From Oscillospiraceae bacterium (GTDB taxonomy: Bacteria > Bacillota > Clostridia > Oscillospirales > JAKOTC01): DNA of 6,658 bases. Every line of letters starts with the position of its first letter. Position 1 is the first letter of the stretch. The stretch is taken from contig DAOPZJ010000089.1 in assembly GCA_035353335.1 (NCBI GenBank), positions 1 to 6,658 on the forward strand, read 5' to 3'. Positions 1-6,167 of this stretch are shown one piece after another. A model generated the notes under the pieces. The model was given only the letters and a program-made list of their open reading frames with translations, searched no databases and was not told where the DNA came from. Position numbers and translations under genes: made by a program.

Positions 1-1328
1 ACTGGGTCAAGATCAAATGCGAACGGCGGCAGGAGTTTGTGATCGGCGGCTATATCCGCACCGACAAGCGGACGAACGGGATCAGTTCGCTGCTGCTCGG
101 TGTTTACGAGGGCGGGAAACTGATCTATTGCGGGCGCGCGGGTACGGGGCTCTCCGAGGCCGATTCCCGGCGGTTCGAAGATCAGTTTAAAACGCTGGTG
201 CGCGACGACCCGATGTTTGTGAATGCGCCGAAAATCAAGGCGGACGAGTTGGTCTACTGGCTTGAACCCGACCTCGCCGCCGAGATCAAATTTGCCGAAT
301 GGACTTCGGACAATCTGCTGCGGCAGGCGAGTTTTAAAGGGTTAAGAACGGATAAGAACCCAAAAGAAATTCACAGGGAGACGGAGGACCTCGACTGCGA
401 AGAGGCACTGCCGGAAGAGACGGAGGAGAACATGGATACAGATTTATTGAACAAAGGCGAAATTATGATCGCGGGGGTGAAAGTCACCCATCCCGATAAA
501 ATCATCTTCGACGACCCGATCACCTCCAAAGAGGATGTGATTCGCTATTATGAGCGGGTCTCGGAGCGGATGCTGCCGTATGTATCGAACCGGATTTTGA
601 GCATTGTGCGCTGTCCCAAAGGGATCCGGCAGACCTGTTTTTATAAAAAGCACCCCGGCCCCGACAGCAAGGGGATCGTGCCGGTCCAGGTGAAGACGAG
701 CGACGGCGGCGAAGAGGAGTTTTTCTATATCGCCGATAAAACGGGGCTCCTTTTTGAGGCGCAGATGGGGACGCTGGAGTTTCACACCTGGGGCAGCCGC
801 GCCGGGACCATGGAGAAACCCGATATGATGGTGTTCGACCTCGACCCCGACGAGGGCATGGATTTAAAAACGGTGCGGCAGGGGGTTCGGGATGTGCGCG
901 AACTGCTCTCGCAGCTCGAACTGAACACCTATCTCAAAACCAGCGGCGGCAAGGGATACCATGTGGTGGTGCCGTTGACACCGTCGGTCTCGTGGGACGG
1001 ATTTTACGATTTCGCAAGGCGGGTCGTCGAGGTGATGGAACAGAAATGGCCCGATCGATACACGGGCAATGTGCGCAAAAACCGCCGGACGGGCAAGATT
1101 TTCGTCGACTGGATGCGCAACGGCAGAGGTGCGACGAGCGTGGCTCCGTATTCACTGCGGGCGCGAAAGGGCGCAAAAATCTCGATGCCCATCGGTTGGG
1201 ATGAACTCGACACGGTCGCGCCGGACGGCATCGGCATGGCGGAGGCGGTTGCGCGGCTCGAAAGGCCCGACCCTTGGGCCGGATTTTTAAAAGAACGGCA
1301 GCAATTGAGACAGACGGCGAATGTGTAA
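1..1328 (+). CDS. ligD: LigD, end-joining ATP-dependent DNA ligase/polymerase, 3' part
   Basis: Bacterial non-homologous end joining enzyme; it works with Ku to fill in and seal double-strand breaks. The 5' end is outside the window: the first full codon is at 3 and the frame is open to the window edge, giving 441 visible residues. It opens with WVKIKC (3-20), ligase motif V with its two lysines, then QEFVIGG and the OB-fold domain to about 340. An acidic Glu-rich linker (about 350-440) leads to a complete LigD polymerase (archaeo-eukaryotic primase-like) domain. Visible there are the metal-binding DLDPDEG (Asp codons 837 and 843), SGGKGYH (His codon 960), the third acidic residue in FVDW (Asp codon 1107) and RGATSVAPYSLRAR. 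Ligase-then-polymerase order without a C-terminal nuclease matches Firmicute LigD proteins. No Ku gene is in the window. Family and domain order are very secure; only the missing N-terminus is uncertain. Confidence 0.95.
   Translation, partial: WVKIKCERRQEFVIGGYIRTDKRTNGISSLLLGVYEGGKLIYCGRAGTGLSEADSRRFEDQFKTLVRDDPMFVNAPKIKADELVYWLEPDLAAEIKFAEWTSDNLLRQASFKGLRTDKNPKEIHRETEDLDCEEALPEETEENMDTDLLNKGEIMIAGVKVTHPDKIIFDDPITSKEDVIRYYERVSERMLPYVSNRILSIVRCPKGIRQTCFYKKHPGPDSKGIVPVQVKTSDGGEEEFFYIADKTGLLFEAQMGTLEFHTWGSRAGTMEKPDMMVFDLDPDEGMDLKTVRQGVRDVRELLSQLELNTYLKTSGGKGYHVVVPLTPSVSWDGFYDFARRVVEVMEQKWPDRYTGNVRKNRRTGKIFVDWMRNGRGATSVAPYSLRARKGAKISMPIGWDELDTVAPDGIGMAEAVARLERPDPWAGFLKERQQLRQTANV
422..434 (+). 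promoter_or_regulatory. Possible internal ribosome binding site and start at the ligase/polymerase junction
   Basis: GGAGGAG (422-428) stands five to six bases before an in-frame ATG (432-434). This lies in the linker just before the polymerase domain. Initiation here would give a 298-residue stand-alone polymerase. The same bases also encode Glu-Glu in an acidic linker, so the match may be a by-product of codon choice. Inference only. Confidence 0.3.
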
Positions 1329-1350
1329 ATTTCAAATTTTCCGAACCGTT

Positions 1351-1373
1351 CCGCTCCGCCCAAACCGGAGTGG
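1351..1373. other. Small hairpin downstream of ligD
   Basis: CCGCTCCG (1351-1358) pairs with CGGAGTGG (1366-1373) through eight base pairs, one of them G-T, around a 7-base loop. It starts 22 bases after the ligD stop. No T-run follows on either strand, so it is not a clear terminator by itself. It may protect the 3' end of the ligD transcript or slow polymerase before the stronger hairpin at 1401. Confidence 0.4.
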
Positions 1374-1400
1374 CAAACATACTTTTGTCCTGTAAATGCG

Positions 1401-1434
1401 AATTCCGCCCCGTTTGAAAACGGGGCGGAATTTT
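1401..1434. terminator. Shared terminator between convergent ligD and adhesin genes
   Basis: A perfect 14-bp inverted repeat, AATTCCGCCCCGTT (1401-1414) and AACGGGGCGGAATT (1419-1432), encloses the 4-base loop TGAA. On the + strand the stem runs into TTTT (1431-1434), a usable though short U-tract for ending ligD. On the - strand it lies 22 bases past the adhesin stop, but the following sequence (CGCATTT) is a poor U-tract, so termination there may be weaker. Its place between two convergent genes supports a bidirectional role. Confidence 0.8.
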
Positions 1435-1453
1435 ATAAACAAATCGTTTTGAA

Positions 1454-4400
1454 TCAGCGGTTGCCGCGTTTGGCCTTTTGCTTATTGTTGAAATAGGAAA
1501 TCAGCACAACCGCGAGTCCGAGTGTGGAGACAATCAAAAGCACGATGCTTCCGATATCCTCATAGATGCCCATCTCCGGCGTGGTGTCCTTGGTCGGGGT
1601 GCCGTCGTCGCCGATGTTGGTGTTGTTGCGGCCCTTTCCCGAGGAGGTCTTGGACGGCGAGGCCGGAGCCGAGACGGTGGACGCGGGCTGGATTCTCTGC
1701 GACGAGGTCGCACGGGACGAGGTCGCAAAGGACGAGACCACATAGGTCGAGGTCACCGACGAGGCGACGCTGCTCGGGGAGGAACTGACGGGGTTGGAGA
1801 CCGGGGTCGGAACCGGGGTGTTTTTAATGATATAGCTGAGCGTGGTGCCCCCTTTGGCGATGACCGGAATATCGTTGTTTTGGAGATAGCCGGTGGGTGT
1901 TTTGGTCTCGCGGAGCGTATAATTGCCCGCCTTGATGCGGCTGAAAGTCGCAAATCCGCCGACGTCCGTGACCGCGGTCTGCACCGCTTTTCCGGTCTTG
2001 TCAAACAGGGTGAATTCGACGCCGGAGAGGGATTTTTGCGTGACGGAATCGACTTTTAAAATGCGCAGTTCCGAGAGCGCTTCGTCGACGACGGTTGCCG
2101 GGTTTGTGATGACGTCCCGGTTTTTCGGCGGGATGGTAGCCGTGCAGACGGTCTCGGAGAGGTTATAGCCGTCCGGCGCTTCGAGTTCGCGCAGGGTGTA
2201 AGTGCCGAGCGGGAGTTCCGAGAATTTGACGACGCCCGAGGCATCGGAACGGGTCGATGCGACCAGCGCCCCGGTGCTGTCATACAGTCCGAACAGCGCG
2301 CCCGGAAGGGCTTTGCCGTCGCTGTCGGTCTTGTGCAGCGTGATCGAGCCGAACAGCTGGCTGTAAGGGGTATTGATCAGCCGATCTGCGGAAAGTTGTG
2401 CGACGACGGCGGTTTTGTCGCCGTTATAGACGACGCGGGCGGTGAGCACCGTGCTCGATTCGAGATGTCCGACCGGCGGGTCGGTCTCGGTGATGGTATA
2501 CGGGGTATTGCCGCTGAGGGGGACGTTTTCAAAGGTGACAACGCCGCCCACTGCGGAGGCGCCGATCGTGACGGAATGCCCGAAAAAGTCGGTGCCGGAG
2601 AGCACGAAGTTGCCGCCGGAGAGGGACGCGCCGAGCGTCGAGACCTTATACAGGGAGACGCTGCCCTTGGCGTAAGCGTCAACCGTTTCGAGCATCGGGG
2701 TATCGGAGGCCAGCCGGACGCCGCCGAAGGGTTCGGAGTTTAACAGATAGCCGTCCGGAGTGGCGATTTCTTTGACATAAAAAGTCCAGGCGGGCAGGTT
2801 GGTGAAGGTGGCGGTGCCGTTGGAACCCGTGGTCGCGGTGATGGCGCTGCCGTTTTTATAGATCGGCTGGCGGCTCGCATTCAGCAGCTGATAGACCGCG
2901 CCCGGCACGGGGTTTCCGTCCGCGTTGGTCTTATGAACGGTGAGCGGCAAAGAGCCGCTGCCGCCGCTCGACCAGAGCGCCCCGACCTGTATGTTGCGGA
3001 CGTCGGCGTTGCCGGAGGGCGTGCCGTTGCTGCCCGAGAGCGAGACGGTATTATCATAGGTGTAATTATCGGTGATGATGAACGTGGTAAATTTGAGCCG
3101 GTAGGCGTTTGCGCCGTCCGGCAATCCGACGGTCAGGGTGTTGTGGTTGCCCGAGGTCGGCAGCGTCACGGAATAGCCGGCGGGGATCAGTGCGCCGGTT
3201 GTGAGCGTGCCGTCCGTGCCGACCGCCGCCGCATAGAGCTTGACGGAGGTGTTGTCGAGCAGTAAACCCGCGTTCAGCACGTCGGTCACCGAAGCGCCCG
3301 TGAGTTTGAGCAGGCCGGAGTTGATGTTCACCGTCCACTCGATATAGTCGTTTCCGGCGGTGTAGGCCGCCGTCTTGGAGACGACGGGGTTTTGAATCTG
3401 CGCCGTCGCGGTCGCGGTGATGCTGCGGCTCATCTGATCCGCCGAAATCGTGGCGGTGTTCACAAAATTCTGGGTGTTCGCCCACTGGGTCAGCAGTACC
3501 GAGTCGTCGAGCCGGGTATAGAACGTGACGGTATAGCGGTCGCTGACGGTGACGCCCGTGCCGAACCCGTAGTTGAAAGCGGTGCTTCCGCTCGCGCCGA
3601 CCGTGGGCATGGTCGCGATGGCGGCGGAACCGCTGTCGGTGATGAGGAACGGATGGACGGCGTCGATATAGAGTTTCATCCCGGCGGGCAGGGAATCGCT
3701 GATGGTCAGGCCCGTCAGCGGGAGTTTGTTGCGGTTGACGGTGATCGTCCATTTGACGGTGTGTTCGGCGTAATTATAATTCTCCGCCGCCTTGGCGAGC
3801 ATTTGGGTGTTAAAATTCCGGGTACCCGTGACTTTGATCGGGGTCTCGCCCGAACGGTATAGCGTGACGTCGTTTTTAAAAGCGACGCGCCCGTTGGAGT
3901 CGCCGTTTGAATACAGGGTATCCAAACCGGAGGTATCGATTGCGGCGGGGTTGGTGTCGATGACTTTCGTATAAAAATCGACGGTATAGGTCGTGTTGAT
4001 ATCGCCGAAATAGTAGGAGAAGTCGCGCACAAAGCTGTCGGAGGAGGTAAGCCCCGTCGGGGAGAGGGTCGACGAGCCCTGCTTGACCGTGATGGGATGG
4101 GTCGCGTCGATATAAAGCTGCTGCCCGAGGGGGATCGAATCGCCGATGGTGACTCCGGTCATGTTGATTTTGTTGCTGTTGACCGTGATCGTCCAATGGA
4201 TGATGCCGGGATTCGCATAGTCGGAGGTGGCGTCGGCGGATTTTGCGATCAGGCCGTTCGCCCCGACAATCGTCGTGCTGGCGTTATCCTTGGGCGGGTT
4301 TGCCGAATCGGGCATCTCCGCCCAAGTCAGGGCGGCGTTGTTTTTAAACGTGACCGCGGTGTTAAAGTTCAGATAGGAGTCCGGGTTGTTGAGCTTGGTG

Positions 4401-5737
4401 TAATAAGTCAATACCGCCGTGCCGGAGAGCGCGCCGGGGAAGGCATAAGAAAATGCGCTTGCCGTGGCGGCGTCGGTATAGGAATAGGTATAGGCCGAAG
4501 ACGGGATGACCGACGCGGTGCCGCCGTTCAGGGCGACGGTGACGTCATAAGTGCTGTCGTCGACCAACTGAAGTCCGGCGGGGATCAAGTCGCTGACGGT
4601 TGCGCCCGTGATTGCGCTGCTGCTGCCGACGGTGACGGTCACCACCCACTTGCGGATATAGCTGCCCGAGGTCGTCACGTTGCTGACGGCTTTGTTCAGC
4701 CAGCTGATGGGCACCGAGGCGTCGACCGGCCCCTTCACCACCGTGCTTCCGGTTTTGAGCGTGACGGAGTTTGAAAAGGTGCTGGATTCGGTTGCCGCAG
4801 TTGCGCCGGTCTCGGCGGAAAAGGTCTTGGGGTTGGTTTGATAGGTGATGATCTGCGCCGCCGTGGTATGGGCCGGGAAGGTATAGCTCACCTGATTGGC
4901 GGTGCTGAGGCCGAGGGTGAGGTCGGGAACCGCCACGGCGCTCGACGAGGTGCCGACCGTGAAAGAACCGCTCCGATAGGTCTGATTGACGCTGTAAGTA
5001 TCGACGAGGGTATATCCGCCCAGATCGGTGCCCGCCGGGGGCGTCACCGTGACGGTCCACAAAATCGAATTGGTTGCGGCGTCGTATACGCCGGATTTGG
5101 CGAGGGAGACCTCCGGCTTCGGGTCGGTTTTGCGCGTGAAGAGATAGGTCTCGGAACCGAGTTTGATGCTGGTTTCGTCGTCGCCGCCGAAGGGGATCGG
5201 GTCAAAAGTGCCCGTGATTCCGACTTTTCCCCAGATGCCGGAATGGTTGGCGGCGTCCGCCGTCAGATGCACCGTGATGACGTTGTCGCCCGTAAACGAC
5301 CAAGTACCCAACTGCCAAACGCCGGTCACCAAATCGGTGGCGTAAATCTTGGCGTTTTCCCCGGTGGGCGGGGTGAACGTGACGCCCTCGGGGAGCGTGA
5401 TCGTGAAATAATCGCTGCCGTTATAAGTATAGATTTCGCCCTCGCCGTCGCCGTCTTCGAGATGGAAGACGTAGGTCAACGTGAGTCCGGCACCCGCCGG
5501 GACGTCGCTGAAGGTCTTGCCCGACGGCTTGATCACCGAGCTGCCGACCGTGACCGCGATGGAGGACGGCCCGCCCGTGGTCGCATAAGTGTCGGTGGTG
5601 TTATGGATGCTCAGATGATCGGTGAGCGGAGTGAGGTCGCGTGTGCCTGCTGCCGTCAGGTTGAGCACCGCAAAGAGCTGCAATGTCAAACATAAAACCA
5701 GCAGAAGGATCGGAATGGTCTTTCTGTTCTTTTTCAT
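1454..5737 (-). CDS. Large multi-domain surface adhesin with D2/DUF11-like repeats and SpaA/CnaB domains
   Basis: Predicted secreted surface protein of 1427 residues, probably an adhesin or stalk; the ligand is unknown. Order: signal peptide 1-30; a Cna/SdrG-like N-terminal adhesin domain about 34-205 with YFTITLPEGV; five D2/DUF11-like repeats 206-915, each with a WT(V/I)TV-type strand and a VxDxLPAGL-type loop; four SpaA/CnaB domains about 930-1010, 1024-1125, 1129-1213 and 1222-1307, each with Lys early and Glu in an E-x-x-x-P-x-G-Y-like turn; Ser/Thr/Pro linker 1308-1385; transmembrane helix about 1397-1416; tail NNKQKAKRGNR. There is no LPXTG; TPEMG (1386-1390) stands in that place. The ATG at 5737 is supported by GAGGAG seven bases upstream and by the signal peptide. 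The gene is monocistronic as far as visible. Architecture is secure; the specific function is not recognisable. Confidence 0.93.
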   Translation of the reverse strand: MKKNRKTIPILLLVLCLTLQLFAVLNLTAAGTRDLTPLTDHLSIHNTTDTYATTGGPSSIAVTVGSSVIKPSGKTFSDVPAGAGLTLTYVFHLEDGDGEGEIYTYNGSDYFTITLPEGVTFTPPTGENAKIYATDLVTGVWQLGTWSFTGDNVITVHLTADAANHSGIWGKVGITGTFDPIPFGGDDETSIKLGSETYLFTRKTDPKPEVSLAKSGVYDAATNSILWTVTVTPPAGTDLGGYTLVDTYSVNQTYRSGSFTVGTSSSAVAVPDLTLGLSTANQVSYTFPAHTTAAQIITYQTNPKTFSAETGATAATESSTFSNSVTLKTGSTVVKGPVDASVPISWLNKAVSNVTTSGSYIRKWVVTVTVGSSSAITGATVSDLIPAGLQLVDDSTYDVTVALNGGTASVIPSSAYTYSYTDAATASAFSYAFPGALSGTAVLTYYTKLNNPDSYLNFNTAVTFKNNAALTWAEMPDSANPPKDNASTTIVGANGLIAKSADATSDYANPGIIHWTITVNSNKINMTGVTIGDSIPLGQQLYIDATHPITVKQGSSTLSPTGLTSSDSFVRDFSYYFGDINTTYTVDFYTKVIDTNPAAIDTSGLDTLYSNGDSNGRVAFKNDVTLYRSGETPIKVTGTRNFNTQMLAKAAENYNYAEHTVKWTITVNRNKLPLTGLTISDSLPAGMKLYIDAVHPFLITDSGSAAIATMPTVGASGSTAFNYGFGTGVTVSDRYTVTFYTRLDDSVLLTQWANTQNFVNTATISADQMSRSITATATAQIQNPVVSKTAAYTAGNDYIEWTVNINSGLLKLTGASVTDVLNAGLLLDNTSVKLYAAAVGTDGTLTTGALIPAGYSVTLPTSGNHNTLTVGLPDGANAYRLKFTTFIITDNYTYDNTVSLSGSNGTPSGNADVRNIQVGALWSSGGSGSLPLTVHKTNADGNPVPGAVYQLLNASRQPIYKNGSAITATTGSNGTATFTNLPAWTFYVKEIATPDGYLLNSEPFGGVRLASDTPMLETVDAYAKGSVSLYKVSTLGASLSGGNFVLSGTDFFGHSVTIGASAVGGVVTFENVPLSGNTPYTITETDPPVGHLESSTVLTARVVYNGDKTAVVAQLSADRLINTPYSQLFGSITLHKTDSDGKALPGALFGLYDSTGALVASTRSDASGVVKFSELPLGTYTLRELEAPDGYNLSETVCTATIPPKNRDVITNPATVVDEALSELRILKVDSVTQKSLSGVEFTLFDKTGKAVQTAVTDVGGFATFSRIKAGNYTLRETKTPTGYLQNNDIPVIAKGGTTLSYIIKNTPVPTPVSNPVSSSPSSVASSVTSTYVVSSFATSSRATSSQRIQPASTVSAPASPSKTSSGKGRNNTNIGDDGTPTKDTTPEMGIYEDIGSIVLLIVSTLGLAVVLISYFNNKQKAKRGNR
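1490..1549 (-). other. C-terminal transmembrane anchor of the adhesin
   Basis: Residues 1397-1416 form one hydrophobic helix (SIVLLIVSTLGLAVVLISYF), followed by a basic tail of 11 residues. This has the shape of a sortase sorting signal, but the residues just before it read TPEMGIYEDIG rather than LPXTG. Either an unusual sortase uses the xPxxG-like TPEMG, or the protein stays as a membrane-anchored protein. Confidence 0.8.
1701..1745 (-). repeat. 15-base tandem repeat in the Ser-rich linker
   Basis: On the + strand, units begin at 1701, 1716 and 1731 (GACGAGGTCGCACGG, GACGAGGTCGCAAAG, then a decayed GACGAG copy). On the coding strand this gives pentapeptides of the type A-T-S-S-x (SSF, ATSSR, ATSSQ). 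The unit is a multiple of three, so gain or loss of copies would keep the frame and only change linker length. Confidence 0.7.
1817..2956 (-). repeat. Four SpaA/CnaB (prealbumin-like) domains in the adhesin
   Basis: Residues 928-1307 hold four copies of the SpaA-type fold found in Gram-positive pilins and adhesin stalks. Candidate isopeptide lysines are K936, K1031, K1136 and K1228, and candidate catalytic glutamates are E990, E1084, E1184 and E1277. The closing-strand residue is Asn in copies two to four (N1122, N1212, N1306), while copy one has only Asp (D1020) at the matching place. Signature turns are EIATPDGY, ETDPPVG, ELEAPDGY and ETKTPTGY. These domains likely form a rigid stalk between the repeats and the wall linker. 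Confidence 0.88.
2993..5122 (-). repeat. Five tandem D2/DUF11-like protein repeats in the adhesin
   Basis: Residues 206-915 hold five diverged copies of about 130-150 residues. Each has a Lys near its start (K214, K349, K499, K649, K788), an Asp in the VxDxLPAGL-type loop (D246, D383, D533, D681, D819) and an Asn in a closing N-x-(A/V)-(T/V)-type strand (N323, N459, N622, N760, N896). This is the pattern of fimbrial isopeptide D2-type domains, where Lys and Asn become covalently joined with help from an acidic residue. Copies three and four are closest, sharing LYIDAxHP. At DNA level the copies have diverged, so this is an old array. Confidence 0.8.
5648..5737 (-). other. Signal peptide of the adhesin
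   Basis: The N-terminus has a basic stretch (MKKNRK), a hydrophobic core (about residues 8-28, IPILLLVLCLTLQLF onward) and a small-residue cleavage region LTAAG near residue 30. This is a standard Sec signal. No YSIRK-type motif and no lipobox are seen: the single Cys at residue 16 sits inside the hydrophobic core. Confidence 0.88.
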
Positions 5738-5744
5738 GAATTTT

Positions 5745-5750
5745 CTCCTC
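5745..5750 (-). promoter_or_regulatory. Ribosome binding site of the adhesin
   Basis: GAGGAG on the - strand, seven bases (AAAATTC) before the ATG at 5737. It is a strong match to the 16S 3' end and fixes the start codon. Confidence 0.9.
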
Positions 5751-5826
5751 TGTGTGTTTGTTTGGTCGGTTGTTGTTTATTTCCCTCATCGTGTCGAAAA
5801 CAGTCGGATTCCGGCACTTAGCTTCA

Positions 5827-5832
5827 ATTATA
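5827..5832 (-). promoter_or_regulatory. Possible -10 box of the adhesin promoter
   Basis: TATAAT on the - strand lies 90 bases upstream of the adhesin ATG. A hexamer 17 bases further upstream (TTTTAA, 5850-5855) matches TTGACA in only three places, so the promoter is weak or activator-dependent if real. The AT-richness of the stretch makes a chance TATAAT likely. Confidence 0.4.
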
Positions 5833-5843
5833 TACGGTATATA
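5829..5843. promoter_or_regulatory. Palindrome overlapping the possible adhesin -10 box
   Basis: TATATAC (5829-5835) and GTATATA (5837-5843) form a 15-bp inverted repeat with a single central base, overlapping the TATAAT at 5827-5832. It could be an operator, but the arms are nearly pure AT. Confidence 0.3.
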
Positions 5844-6044
5844 TATAAATTAAAATATACAAATTGAAAAATATTTGTTTTTTTAAGCATTTTTATGTGA
5901 CTTTGTTACACAGGAGTGCGCCGGCACATACTATGAATGTCGGTGAAGGCACGGCGGTGCAGGCATGCGGTAAAAATCCCAAAAATCGGCATTTTCAAAG
6001 GGGTTTATACGGATTTTTAAATTTGATTTGCTGAATATTAAATA

Positions 6045-6072
6045 TTGACAATTCGCAATTAAGTGGTAAAAT
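6045..6072 (+). promoter_or_regulatory. Sigma-A-type promoter of the ATP synthase operon
   Basis: A perfect TTGACA (6045-6050), a 16-base spacer and TAAAAT (6067-6072, five of six) form a strong housekeeping promoter. It is preceded by an AT-rich stretch (about 6010-6044) that could act as an UP element. Transcription would start near 6079-6081, about 88 bases before the chosen atpI start. Confidence 0.8.
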
Positions 6073-6079
6073 TAATACT

Positions 6080-6110
6080 CATGGTGCCTTTAAAAGCGCA
6101 AGGCACCGTG
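6080..6110 (+). promoter_or_regulatory. Hairpin at the 5' end of the ATP synthase operon transcript
   Basis: CATGGTGCCTT (6080-6090) pairs with AAGGCACCGTG (6100-6110): 11 base pairs, ten Watson-Crick and one G-T, with a 9-base loop. It begins at the predicted first transcribed base, so it would cap the mRNA. It also buries the in-frame ATG at 6081. Such 5' hairpins can stabilise a transcript or control initiation; no known riboswitch or leader family is recognised. Confidence 0.5.
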
Positions 6111-6167
6111 ACTAAAGCCCGGTTTTTGAGTGAACATTGCACGTCGGGTCGGAAATGGGGGACTGCG

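Larger units (their letters stand above)
5751..6044. other. Divergent intergenic region between adhesin and ATP synthase operon
   Basis: No gene is supported here. About 5821-5895 and 6010-6050 are very AT-rich, in contrast with the GC-rich genes. The region holds the presumed adhesin promoter, a 15-bp palindrome (5829-5843), a near-repeat of ten bases (CCGGCACTTA at 5811, CCGGCACATA at 5921), an imperfect TGTGA/ACACA dyad (5896-5912) and a small AAAAT-CGGC-ATTTT dyad (5982-5995). The presumed adhesin leader (about 5738-5820) was read for a cyclic-di-GMP riboswitch-like core and none was recognised. Confidence 0.6.

Noticed and set aside
4838..5695. Long open frame of 285 codons on the + strand opposite the adhesin, with similar frames at 1478-2059, 2333-2743, 3392-3862 and 4097-4774
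   Set aside because: They are antisense to a clear gene, rich in Arg/Gly/Asp as expected from reading GC-rich codons backwards, and resemble no recognisable domain. They follow from the high GC of the adhesin.
1454..5737. Adhesin and neighbouring ligD or ATP synthase genes as one linked system
   Set aside because: Opposite orientation, separate promoters and a strong terminator between ligD and the adhesin; the families have no known joint role. The neighbourhood looks incidental.
5896..5912. CRP-like dyad TGTGA-N6-TACACA
   Set aside because: The right half does not match TCACA, and CRP-type sites of this kind are not typical of the suggested group. Probably chance.
5811..5930. Two copies of CCGGCAC(T/A)TA 110 bases apart
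   Set aside because: Ten bases with one mismatch and no similarity in the flanks; too short to argue for an operator pair or insertion footprint.
6063..6167. N-terminal extension of atpI from GTG 6063
   Set aside because: GTG 6063 lies between the -35 and -10 boxes of the strong promoter, upstream of the expected transcription start, so it cannot be on that mRNA.
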